DNA of 6,751 nucleotides from Candidatus Elusimicrobium euhamitermitis (GCA_031254225.1 JAIRUU010000084.1:1-6751); one strand, 5' to 3'. Positions 1 to 5,804 are shown, numbered from the stretch's first letter. Made by a program: numbers and translations. The notes: a model not told the origin generated them from the letters alone.

Positions 1-1
1 G

Positions 2-17
2 CCGAAGAAATTTTTCA
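2..17 (+). repeat. Short dispersed repeat copy matching the arm of the right-end hairpin
   Basis: The 16-mer CCGAAGAAATTTTTCA is identical to positions 6733-6748. Its first 15 bases also occur inverted at 6609-6623, so there are three copies, two of them forming the tips of the long hairpin at the right end. The base before the match differs (g here, a at 6732), so only the outer tip of the arm is visible. More of this copy may lie to the left of the window. A chance origin is unlikely for a 16-mer in under 7 kb, although part of the match is a simple A/T run. Confidence 0.6.
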
Positions 18-27
18 ACATACAGCC

Positions 28-84
28 AAGCGAACGAAGTGAGCGAAACAGCAACCGAACGCGAAGCGCAGCCGCCAAAGGCGG
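28..84. repeat. CGAA-rich intergenic stretch ending in a small GC hairpin
   Basis: The tetramer CGAA recurs at 31, 35, 44, 56 and 62, giving a degenerate array of GCGAA/CGAAG units, and a similar string (GCGCAAGCGACGAAACGG) lies in the loop of the hairpin at 6609-6747. It is followed by CCGCC-AAA-GGCGG (72-84), a perfect 5-bp stem. No reading frame in it looks coding. It is most likely intergenic repeat DNA of the same family as the right-end element. No function can be assigned from the sequence. Confidence 0.4.
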
Positions 85-96
85 AATGAAATAAAT

Positions 97-117
97 GTGA
101 TTTTCCAGGAAAATCAC
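97..117 (-). terminator. Terminator-like hairpin after the kinase gene
   Basis: GTGATTTTCC-a-GGAAAATCAC is a near-perfect palindrome that would fold as an 8-bp stem with a 5-nt loop. Read on the minus strand it starts 10 nt after the kinase stop codon (128-130) and is followed by the T-rich tail ATTTATTT, as expected of an intrinsic terminator. The stem is AT-rich, so it may be weak. Confidence 0.5.
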
Positions 118-127
118 TCCTACTCTG

Positions 128-1660
128 CTAAATATGTTTGGGTCTGGGGGCTTCTTTCAAAGGCTCTATACGGCTCAAAATACCCCAAAACTCGTCAATA
201 GACTGTATCCTCTGATTAGGGTCCTCTTTAAGAGCATAGGTCAAAAGTTCGTCAACTTCTATAGGCACAAAAGGCACAAGCTTTGACGGCGGGACTATGC
301 GCTTATTGGCTATGTCAAAACCAGCGACGCTCCACGGCACCTGCCCTACAAGCGACTCATACAGGCACACGCCCAGGGAATAAATATCAGACTGCTTTTT
401 CATAAACCCTTTCTGCTGTTCAGGCGCCATATACGCGGGCGTGCCGGCTACCGTGCGCGCGCCGTTGTCCCCTTCCACCACTTTTTTTGCAACGCCGAAG
501 TCCATGACTTTTGCCACTCCCGTGTCCGTGATCATGATATTTCCGGGCTTTAAATCGCAGTGAATTATATCCTGCGCGTGAGCGTAATGCAGGCCGCGGC
601 ATACGGACTCAAAAATATTTTTAGCCTCCGAGAAAGGAACAAAGCCGTCAATATCAAGCCTTGTTTCCAACGTCTGCCCGTCAACATATTCAAATACGAG
701 GTATAGACTGTTGTCTGATTCTATGACCGTATAAATTTCCACGATATTCGGGTGGCGCAGCAGCGCGACCGTGCGCGCTTCGGACAAAAATTGCTCTCTC
801 ACATAATCGCTGCGCACAAGTTCGGGCTTGACGCGTTTTATGGCAACGCGGCGTTTTAAAACTTTATCATAAGCTTCATAAACTTTGCCCATGCCGCCCT
901 CGCCTATCTGGCGGATAAAATTATACTGCTCTTTAATATCCACCTTTTTGGCTGAAGTCTTTCTTGAGGAAGACGGGGTGTAACGGAAATAAATATAGAC
1001 GCTTACCACGGCCATGATTATAATAAAATAAATCAGCCACCAGCGTATATTTGCAAGTTTTTTGTTAAGGTCTTCAGGCGCCGTTATTTTAACGGCGGCG
1101 GGCCTTATATTTTGCGGCGGCAAGACGGCCGCCGCGGGTCTTACAACGGCGGGAGTCATAGCTTCTTCAATCATTTTTTTAAGCGTTATTGATCTGCCGG
1201 AATTGGCGTTAATGTTTAAAGATTTGTCTATATCAATGCCCGCTTTTTCATATTCCCCGCGCCTGTAATAACACGAAGCGCGCAAAGTATACCCGCGGGA
1301 GTCCGTGGGCGCGACGGCTATAACCTCGCTCGCTCTGTAAATACAGTCGTCCCATTTGCCAAGCCCTTCATAAGCCTGCGCGAGATACAGATTAAAGCGC
1401 GGCGTGTCCCTGCCCTGCGCGACTAAAGCATTTACTCTCTGCACCACCGCGTCAAACTGGCGCATGCGTATCATGTCGCCGAGCGCGGTCAGCTCGTCTT
1501 CCATATTAGACTGGGCCGGCTGCGCGGCGGCGGAAGACTGCGTGGCTTCGCTCTGGGAAAAACTGCCGCCCACCTGCAGCGGCGCCGCGGCCCGAACCTG
1601 TGCAAAAGTTAACAGAGGAAAAAGGAAAAACGGGATTAATGATAATCTTTTTAAAAACAT
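128..1660 (-). CDS. Membrane-anchored Ser/Thr protein kinase with N-terminal TPR domain
   Basis: This is a predicted 510-aa Hanks-type kinase. Residues 1-21 form a signal peptide (MFLKRL, a hydrophobic core, then TFAQ). A Ser/Ala/Gln linker precedes two TPR-like repeats at about 88-153, a Pro/Ala-rich spacer and one membrane helix at 207-227. The kinase domain fills the C-terminal half: glycine loop GEGGMGKV, Lys275 in VAIK, Glu294, catalytic HCD at 367-369 with Lys371 and Asn374, DFG at 387-389, APE at 412-414, Asp425 and Arg484. All catalytic residues are present, so it should be active, but Cys replaces Arg in HRD (a non-RD kinase). The signal peptide and helix place the TPR part in the periplasm and the kinase in the cytosol. 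I chose the ATG at 1660 because it gives a clean signal peptide and follows a promoter. A GTG at 1687 would add nine residues, including an Asp, with no Shine-Dalgarno at usable distance. Substrates are unknown. Confidence 0.9.
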   Translation of the reverse strand: MFLKRLSLIPFFLFPLLTFAQVRAAAPLQVGGSFSQSEATQSSAAAQPAQSNMEDELTALGDMIRMRQFDAVVQRVNALVAQGRDTPRFNLYLAQAYEGLGKWDDCIYRASEVIAVAPTDSRGYTLRASCYYRRGEYEKAGIDIDKSLNINANSGRSITLKKMIEEAMTPAVVRPAAAVLPPQNIRPAAVKITAPEDLNKKLANIRWWLIYFIIIMAVVSVYIYFRYTPSSSRKTSAKKVDIKEQYNFIRQIGEGGMGKVYEAYDKVLKRRVAIKRVKPELVRSDYVREQFLSEARTVALLRHPNIVEIYTVIESDNSLYLVFEYVDGQTLETRLDIDGFVPFSEAKNIFESVCRGLHYAHAQDIIHCDLKPGNIMITDTGVAKVMDFGVAKKVVEGDNGARTVAGTPAYMAPEQQKGFMKKQSDIYSLGVCLYESLVGQVPWSVAGFDIANKRIVPPSKLVPFVPIEVDELLTYALKEDPNQRIQSIDEFWGILSRIEPLKEAPRPKHI

Positions 1661-1668
1661 ATAATCAA

Positions 1669-1697
1669 ATATTAGTAAAAACGGCACCGCAAGGCAA
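1669..1697 (-). promoter_or_regulatory. Predicted promoter of the kinase gene (leaderless)
   Basis: On the minus strand TTGCCT (1697-1692) and TAATAT (1674-1669) are 17 nt apart, the optimal sigma-70 spacing, with 4 of 6 matches to each consensus. The -10 box ends 8 nt before the ATG at 1660, so transcription should begin within a few bases of that codon. No Shine-Dalgarno lies in between. This favours the ATG at 1660 over the GTG at 1687, which falls inside the promoter spacer. Confidence 0.45.
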
Positions 1698-1706
1698 GGA
1701 TTATCG

Positions 1707-1735
1707 TACTCCGTCCTCCTTATGACTTTCCTCTC
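1707..1735 (-). repeat. 29-bp repeat carrying an orphan Shine-Dalgarno (copy 1)
   Basis: Read on the minus strand, this stretch matches the nitroreductase leader at 5907-5935 at 24 of 29 positions, including AAGGAGGAC. In the nitroreductase copy the Shine-Dalgarno is followed by ATAATG. Here the corresponding bases are GATAATCC, so no start codon sits at the right distance, and the kinase ATG is about 55 nt away. It looks like a duplicated or degenerate ribosome-binding segment. Confidence 0.5.
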
Positions 1736-1848
1736 ACCTTTTCAGCCCTGCTTGCAGGGCGGTTATAAGTAACGATTTGGACAGTCTTTTTTTGCGGAGC
1801 AAAAAGTCCAAATCGCTCAGTACAAAGCACTGATAGGACACAGGTGAG
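1733..1848. other. Multi-branched inverted-repeat structure between kinase and lolC
   Basis: A 7-bp outer stem (CTCACCT 1733-1739 with AGGTGAG 1842-1848) encloses three hairpins. They are a perfect 7-bp arm pair GCCCTGC/GCAGGGC (1745-1760), a long one with arms CGATTTGGAC/GTCCAAATCG and inner arms TTTTTGC/GCAAAAA (1773-1815), and CAGTAC-AAA-GCACTG with one mismatch (1818-1832). On the plus strand it is followed by GCACA-CAAAA-TGTGC-TTTT (1855-1873), a weak terminator-like hairpin. It could be a palindromic intergenic repeat, a structured RNA or a regulatory region. I found no promoter reading into it and it does not fit a tRNA. The rest of the 296-bp gap, 1874-1944, shows nothing else. Confidence 0.45.
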
Positions 1849-1944
1849 GGGTTGGCACACAAAATGTGCTTTTAATTCTACTAAGGCCCCGCCCTTCTAG
1901 GCCGATAAGGTAAACCCCCTATAACACCGCTACACAGCAAATAG

Positions 1945-1950
1945 TATAAT
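1945..1950 (+). promoter_or_regulatory. Perfect -10 box of the lol operon (leaderless)
   Basis: A consensus TATAAT ends exactly 6 nt before the ATG at 1957, so the transcription start should fall on or next to the start codon. No Shine-Dalgarno is present between the box and the ATG. At 17-nt spacing the -35 position reads TAACAC, a poor match, so promoter strength may depend on an activator or on the structured DNA upstream. Confidence 0.55.
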
Positions 1951-1956
1951 ATAAAA

Positions 1957-3186
1957 ATGGGATTTGAAATTTTTGTGGCTCTCCGCTATCTTTTTTCCAG
2001 AAAAGAGGGTCTGTTTACATTTTTGACTTCAATCATTGGCGTGGCCGGCGTGGCGGTGGGCGTGGCCGCGCTTATCACGACGCTCGGCGTAATGACAGGT
2101 TTCCAGTCTGATATTAAAGAGCGCGTTATCGGCGCGCAGAGCCATATTCTGATATCGGGCGATATGTCCGAAAGTTTTTATAAAGAAAAAATTAAAGAGA
2201 TAGAACAAATATCCGGCGTGGCCGGCGCGGCGCCAAATATCGGCGGCCAGGCAATTTTAAACCGCGGCAACAGTTCTTTAGGCGTTGTTCTGCGCGGCAT
2301 AGACCCGCAGCAGGAAAGCAAAATAAATAATTTGATGAAATCTTTTGAGGAAGGCTCTTTTACCGCGCAGATTCTGCCGGCGGAAAAAGACGCGCCGGCC
2401 GCTATAGTGCTGGGCGTTGAGCTTGCGTCCAATATGGGAATTGACGTCGGGGACGACGTGGTGCTGATTTCCCCCTCTTCAATAGCCTCCAGCGCGGGCA
2501 TGGTGCCGAAGATGAAAAAATTCCGCGTTTCCGGCACAATAAAAACCGGTTATTATGAATTTGATTCAACCATGGTTTATACGGATTTAAAAAGCGCCGG
2601 CGATTTTCTTGACCTTGAAAATTCCGTCACGGGAATAGCCGTAAAACTCAAAAACATTGACGCGGCGGACAAAATAGCAAAACAGATAAAACCGCTTTTC
2701 GGCCCTGAATTTACAGTGCGGACTTTTTCGGAAATGAACGCCACGCTTTACGCGGCTTTAAAACTTGAAAAAATTATGATGTTCATAATTCTCTCGCTTA
2801 TCATTTTGGTCGCCGCGTTAAACATAGCGTCAAATTTAATTTTGCTGGGCACGGAAAAATTAAAAGACATAGGCTTAATGCGCGCAATGGGCGCAAATCC
2901 GTTTAACATAAGCAAAATTTTTATTTTTGAAGGTTTACTGACCGGCACTTTCGGTCTTATATGCGGGCTGCTGCTCAGCATGCTGCTTTGCTGGGTAATT
3001 ACCACTTTTAATTTTGTGCAGCTGCCGGGCGACGTTTTTTATCTGACAAAAATACCCGTTAAGCTTCAGCCGGCGGATATTTTTGCCGTCGTACTGGGCA
3101 CCTATTTTTTGTGTTTTGCCGCGGCTCTTTACCCGGCGCTTCGCGCCTCAAAAGTTAATCCCGCGGACGCTATAAGGTACGGTTAA
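1957..3186 (+). CDS. lolC: Lipoprotein-releasing ABC transporter permease, LolC/LolE family
   Basis: This 409-aa protein has the length and layout of LolC/LolE. A first membrane helix lies at about 20-45, then a large periplasmic domain (about 50-270), then three helices near 273-298, 321-349 and 374-394. Family hallmarks are the LRYL start, the stretch ending the periplasmic domain (FSEMNATLYAALKLEKIMMF), DIGLMRAMGA at 304-312 (the coupling loop facing the ATPase), LPGDVFYL and the C-terminal YPALRASKVNPADAIRYG. In this family the complex extracts outer-membrane lipoproteins from the inner membrane and passes them to LolA. It is followed with no gap by lolD. Only one permease is present here, so the complex may use a homodimer (LolF-like) unless a second gene lies elsewhere. 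The assignment to LolC rather than LolE or LolF is therefore nominal. The start is well supported because homologues begin at the same motif. Confidence 0.93.
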   Translation: MGFEIFVALRYLFSRKEGLFTFLTSIIGVAGVAVGVAALITTLGVMTGFQSDIKERVIGAQSHILISGDMSESFYKEKIKEIEQISGVAGAAPNIGGQAILNRGNSSLGVVLRGIDPQQESKINNLMKSFEEGSFTAQILPAEKDAPAAIVLGVELASNMGIDVGDDVVLISPSSIASSAGMVPKMKKFRVSGTIKTGYYEFDSTMVYTDLKSAGDFLDLENSVTGIAVKLKNIDAADKIAKQIKPLFGPEFTVRTFSEMNATLYAALKLEKIMMFIILSLIILVAALNIASNLILLGTEKLKDIGLMRAMGANPFNISKIFIFEGLLTGTFGLICGLLLSMLLCWVITTFNFVQLPGDVFYLTKIPVKLQPADIFAVVLGTYFLCFAAALYPALRASKVNPADAIRYG

Positions 3187-3852
3187 ATGAAAATACTGGA
3201 AATAAAAAACTTGAAAAAAACTTTCGGGCAGGCGGGCGAAAACCTGCGCGTGCTTAAAGACATAAACCTGACCGTTGAAAAGGGGCAGTTTATCGTCTTA
3301 ATAGGCCCGAGCGGCAGCGGCAAAAGCACGCTGCTCAACATCATAGCCATGCTTGACACGCCGACGGAGGGCGAAGTGATTTTTGAAGGCAAAAACCTGC
3401 ACCGCTTAAACGAAAACCATAAGTCCGAACTGCGGCTTAAAAAAATGGGTTTTGTTTTTCAGTTTGACGGACTGCTGCCTGATTTTACGCTTTTGGAAAA
3501 CGTTAATATGCCATCGGTTATCGCCGGAAAAAAGAAAGACGCCAAAGCGCGGGAACTGCTGGCCGCTTTCGGTCTGGAAAAAATGGCGGACAAATTTCCC
3601 GCGTCTTTAAGCGGCGGCGAAAAACAGCGCGGCGCCGTGGCGCGCGCGCTGAGAAATAATCCGGTTTTAATCCTCGCCGACGAGCCGACGGGCAATTTGG
3701 ACATCAATAAAAAAATAGTAATCTTTGAAGATTTCGCCAAACTGGCGAAGCAGGGAATAACCGTCATCATGGTCACGCACGACCTGCACGCGGAGCAATA
3801 CGCCGACAAAGTTTATTCCATGGAAGACGGAACGCTGGTTGAGAAGAAATAA
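3187..3852 (+). CDS. lolD: Lipoprotein-releasing system ATP-binding protein LolD
   Basis: This 221-aa ABC ATPase energises the adjoining permease at the cytoplasmic face of the inner membrane. It has Walker A GPSGSGKST (40-48), the Q-loop segment FVFQFDGLLPDFTLLENV with Gln92, the signature LSGGEKQR (141-148), Walker B VLILADE (160-166) followed by PTGNLD, and the H-loop His198 in VTHD. The FQF..LLP.FT.LENV stretch is typical of LolD and close to MacB-type ATPases. The ATG directly follows the permease TAA, and AAGG inside the end of that gene is a modest Shine-Dalgarno, so translational coupling is likely. Length and all catalytic motifs are normal. Confidence 0.95.
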   Translation: MKILEIKNLKKTFGQAGENLRVLKDINLTVEKGQFIVLIGPSGSGKSTLLNIIAMLDTPTEGEVIFEGKNLHRLNENHKSELRLKKMGFVFQFDGLLPDFTLLENVNMPSVIAGKKKDAKARELLAAFGLEKMADKFPASLSGGEKQRGAVARALRNNPVLILADEPTGNLDINKKIVIFEDFAKLAKQGITVIMVTHDLHAEQYADKVYSMEDGTLVEKK

Positions 3853-3861
3853 GGATAAAAC

Positions 3862-4344
3862 ATGAAAAAATTTATTTTACTAATAATGATTTTATTGTTT
3901 GTGGTTTTAAACGGGAATTATGGATTTTCTCAAACTAGTTATATACACGCAACAGATATGGATGTTAATGGTATATTTATCGGGGGCACATATACTAAAT
4001 CTCAGATTGAGGAAAAATGGGGAATTCCGACGGAATATCGCAGTAATGAGTCAGAATTTGGATTAGACGAGCAATATTATTATGCCAATGATTTATTCCG
4101 TTTTAGCGATAATGGAGTTTTCCACTCTTTTTATATTAACACATCAAAATTTACAGTTTACACCGCATTTAAAGGCGGAATAAAAATCGGAGATAAGATT
4201 TCAAAAATCAGGAAGATTGGTTTGGGAACTCCGATATTGCGCGATGGAATCTATTATTTAAACAGAAACAATAGCGATGATGCGCTTGTCTTAGAACACT
4301 CAAAAGGAATTATTACTAAAATTTATTTTATAACCTCTATTTAA
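3862..4344 (+). CDS. Secreted protein of unknown function with internal duplication
   Basis: I do not recognise this 160-aa protein. Residues 1-24 form a classical signal peptide (MKKF, a strongly hydrophobic core, then GFSQ). No lipobox cysteine follows, so a soluble periplasmic or exported protein is expected. The mature part looks like two related halves, about 35-92 and 104-157. Each starts with a Gly-rich strand (GIFIGGTYTKSQI and GGIKIGDKISKI), has a G-x-P turn (WGIPTEY and LGTPILRDG), then aromatic strands ending near FYI or YFI. That pattern recalls small alpha/beta repeat folds such as SmpA/BamE, which is only a guess. AAGGA overlapping the lolD stop lies 6 nt before the ATG, so it should be co-transcribed with lolCD. 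The gene is visibly richer in A and T than its neighbours (codons such as ATA, TTA and AAT dominate), suggesting recent acquisition. Confidence 0.8.
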   Translation: MKKFILLIMILLFVVLNGNYGFSQTSYIHATDMDVNGIFIGGTYTKSQIEEKWGIPTEYRSNESEFGLDEQYYYANDLFRFSDNGVFHSFYINTSKFTVYTAFKGGIKIGDKISKIRKIGLGTPILRDGIYYLNRNNSDDALVLEHSKGIITKIYFITSI

Positions 4345-4353
4345 AACTTTAAT

Positions 4354-4884
4354 TTATTTCCACTCTTTGGACAGTTTTTTTAATTCTTTTTTTATGGCGG
4401 GTTTGAGTTTCGGGTCCGCGTGTTCTATAAAAATTTTGCCGTCAAGATGGTCCACTTCATGCTGGAAAGCTTTTGCCAGCAGGCCGCCGGCCTTAGCCTG
4501 CATGGGCAAGCCTTTTTCATTTAAATATTGGACTGTAACTTCTCTGGCACGCTCAATTTCCACAAAAAGACCGGGCAGAGAAAGGCAGCCTTCCTCTTCA
4601 ATAACAGAGCCTTCTTTGGAAACGATTTTCGGGTTTATAATTACAAAACGTTTGAACTTTTTAGGCTCGCCTTCACGGGGTTTTTCAGGCATTAAAATCA
4701 CCGCCAGACGATATTCAAGCCCTATCTGGTTTGCCGCAAGCCCGGCGCCGCTCACTGACAAACAGGTATCCTCCATATCTTTAAGCAGCTGCGGGAGCAG
4801 AGGCTCCAGCGTCTTAAAATCAACGGGTTTAAGTTTTTGTTTTAATATGGGCGCGCCATATTTGACTATCTTTTTAATTGCCAC
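4354..4884 (-). CDS. def: Peptide deformylase
   Basis: This 176-aa metalloenzyme removes the formyl group from the N-terminal methionine of new proteins in the cytosol. The three family motifs are present: GAGLAANQ (46-53, the GxGLAAxQ motif), EEGCLS (97-102, metal ligand Cys100) and HEVDH (142-146, ligands His142 and His146 with catalytic Glu143). Length is normal for a type I enzyme. The C-terminal helix is rich in Lys. The start codon is GTG, whose G is shared with the TAG stop of ogt (TAGTG), so translation is probably coupled to ogt, and there is no strong independent Shine-Dalgarno. Its stop converges on the lol-operon tail with only 9 bp between, and no obvious terminator lies there. 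Confidence 0.95.
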   Translation of the reverse strand: MAIKKIVKYGAPILKQKLKPVDFKTLEPLLPQLLKDMEDTCLSVSGAGLAANQIGLEYRLAVILMPEKPREGEPKKFKRFVIINPKIVSKEGSVIEEEGCLSLPGLFVEIERAREVTVQYLNEKGLPMQAKAGGLLAKAFQHEVDHLDGKIFIEHADPKLKPAIKKELKKLSKEWK

Positions 4885-5345
4885 TATTTTTCCATATTCA
4901 ACAGATATTTTTTTACGTTAAGCCCGCCGGCGTAGCCCGTCAGTCCGCCGTCCGCGCCCACTATGCGGTGGCACGGCAGAATTATCATAAAAGGATTTTT
5001 ATTGCACGCGCCGCCCGCCGCGCGCGCGGCTTTGGAATTGCCGGCTTTAGCGGAAAGTTCGCCGTATGAAACCGTTTTGCCGTAAGGCACGCGGCCCATT
5101 TCTTTCCAGACTTTAAGACGGAAAGCGCCGGTTCCCGCCGGAAATTTTAAAGGCAGGTTAAAACTCTTTCTTTTGCCGTCAAAATATTCAAGCAGCTGCT
5201 TTTTGGCGTCTTTGAGGCAGGAAGGCAGTTTGTCCGCGCTGCAGCCTTCTCTGGCGGCAAAACCTACCTCAGTGATTTCATTGCCGTCGGCGGTAACTTT
5301 TAATATACCCACCGGCGTTTTAAAAGCCGTAAAATTTATGTTCAT
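4884..5345 (-). CDS. ogt: Methylated-DNA--protein-cysteine S-methyltransferase (O6-alkylguanine repair)
   Basis: This 153-aa single-turnover repair protein transfers alkyl groups from O6-alkylguanine in DNA to its own cysteine. The active site PCHR (124-127) has the acceptor Cys125. Also visible are the helix-turn-helix region with the Arg finger in SKAARAAGGACNKNP (Arg108) and hinge Asn117, Tyr88 and Tyr94, and the C-terminal GGLNVKKYLLNME with Glu152. The N-terminal part is the small ribonuclease-like domain. Because the cysteine is present it is a true transferase, not an alkyltransferase-like protein, and there is no fused Ada domain. The frame stays open upstream to 5852, but that stretch overlaps the thioredoxin gene and lacks homology to the family. 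The ATG at 5345 sits 6 nt after a perfect TATAAT, so I take it as the start of a leaderless message. It is co-transcribed with def. Confidence 0.93.
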   Translation of the reverse strand: MNINFTAFKTPVGILKVTADGNEITEVGFAAREGCSADKLPSCLKDAKKQLLEYFDGKRKSFNLPLKFPAGTGAFRLKVWKEMGRVPYGKTVSYGELSAKAGNSKAARAAGGACNKNPFMIILPCHRIVGADGGLTGYAGGLNVKKYLLNMEK

Positions 5346-5351
5346 ATTTTT

Positions 5352-5361
5352 ATTATATAAT
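5352..5361. promoter_or_regulatory. Palindromic divergent -10 element between ogt and thioredoxin
   Basis: ATTATATAAT is a perfect 10-bp palindrome. It contains TATAAT on the minus strand (5357-5352, ending 6 nt before the ogt ATG) and TATAAT on the plus strand (5356-5361, 45 nt before the thioredoxin ATG). The -35 positions at 17-nt spacing are weak on both sides (GCTACA for ogt, AATTTA for thioredoxin). An alternative plus-strand -10, TATGAT, lies at 5382-5387. Confidence 0.5.
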
Positions 5362-5406
5362 TTAAACGTCGCAATGTAGCATATGATAGTTTGAAGGGGG
5401 TTAGAT

Positions 5407-5727
5407 ATGGGTAAAAAAGTTTTGACCGACGAAAATTTTGACGCGGAAACCGCCGCCTGCAAAACGCCGTATATGGTAGAATTTTTCGCCGTCTGGTGCG
5501 GCCACTGCAAAAATATGGCGCCGGTCATTGAAGAACTGGCAAACGAACTTAAAGGGAAAGTGTCCGTCTTTACCGCGGACGTTGACGTGGCTATAAAAAA
5601 GGCCGACGCTTTTAATATTTCTTCCACGCCGACTATGCTGCTTTTCAAAAGCGGCAGTTCCGTGCAGGAATTTGTGGGCGAAAAAGATAAAGCGTTTCTA
5701 AAAAACGCTTTGCTTTCTCTGTTATAA
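5407..5727 (+). CDS. Thioredoxin-family protein with WCGHC active site
   Basis: This 106-aa cytosolic thioredoxin has no signal peptide and the normal single-domain length. The redox motif WCGHC is at 30-34 after the strand MVEFFAVW, and the cis-proline Pro75 is in STPTMLLF. Conserved Asp58, Gly82 and Gly91 positions of the fold also fit. The dipeptide between the active cysteines is Gly-His, as in protein disulfide isomerases, rather than the Gly-Pro usual in bacterial thioredoxins, which in the family tends to raise the redox potential. A third cysteine lies at residue 18. AAGGGGG at 5394-5400 is a good Shine-Dalgarno 6 nt before the ATG. The gene is divergent from ogt. A 9-bp stem (AAAGCGTTT/AAACGCTTT, 5689-5711) within its last codons, followed by a T-rich stretch, might act as a weak terminator. 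Confidence 0.92.
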   Translation: MGKKVLTDENFDAETAACKTPYMVEFFAVWCGHCKNMAPVIEELANELKGKVSVFTADVDVAIKKADAFNISSTPTMLLFKSGSSVQEFVGEKDKAFLKNALLSLL

Positions 5728-5731
5728 TATT

Positions 5732-5804
5732 TTACCCTCGCCCCTTGCCGGCCGCGCCGTAGTGAAACGTAGGCGGGCGGGAGAGGGATTGGGGTGAGGG
5801 GTAA
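5732..5804. repeat. Intergenic inverted repeat after the thioredoxin gene
   Basis: The left arm TTACCCTCGCCCC (5732-5744) pairs with GGGGTGAGGGGTAA (5791-5804) with one bulged base and one G:T pair. The GC-rich interior includes partial pairing of GCCGCGCC with GGCGGGCGG. The right arm shares the 10-mer GGTGAGGGGT with 1843-1852, where it likewise sits at the right edge of an inverted-repeat structure. It starts 4 nt after the thioredoxin stop and could help end transcription, but no T-tract follows. A smaller palindrome GGAAA-AAA-TTTCC lies at 5817-5829. Confidence 0.5.

Noticed and set aside
31..65. CRISPR-like or tandem repeat from the CGAA units
   Set aside because: The units are 4-5 bp, irregularly spaced and not separated by spacers. 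They are low-complexity intergenic repeat DNA.
1661..1687. GTG start at 1687 for the kinase (nine extra residues)
   Set aside because: It puts an Asp in the signal peptide, has no Shine-Dalgarno at usable distance (the nearest, 1715-1720, is about 28 nt away) and lies within the predicted promoter.
1745..1832. tRNA or known riboswitch in the kinase-lolC gap
   Set aside because: There is no T-loop GTTCGA-type sequence, no acceptor stem of the right size, and no riboswitch core I recognise. Only generic stem loops are supported.
4345..4353. Bidirectional terminator between the convergent lol operon and def
   Set aside because: Only 9 AT-rich bases separate the two stop codons and no stem can be drawn there.
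4367..4921. 184-codon plus-strand open frame over def
   Set aside because: It is antisense to a clear deformylase gene, has an implausible composition and no ribosome-binding site. It is a shadow.
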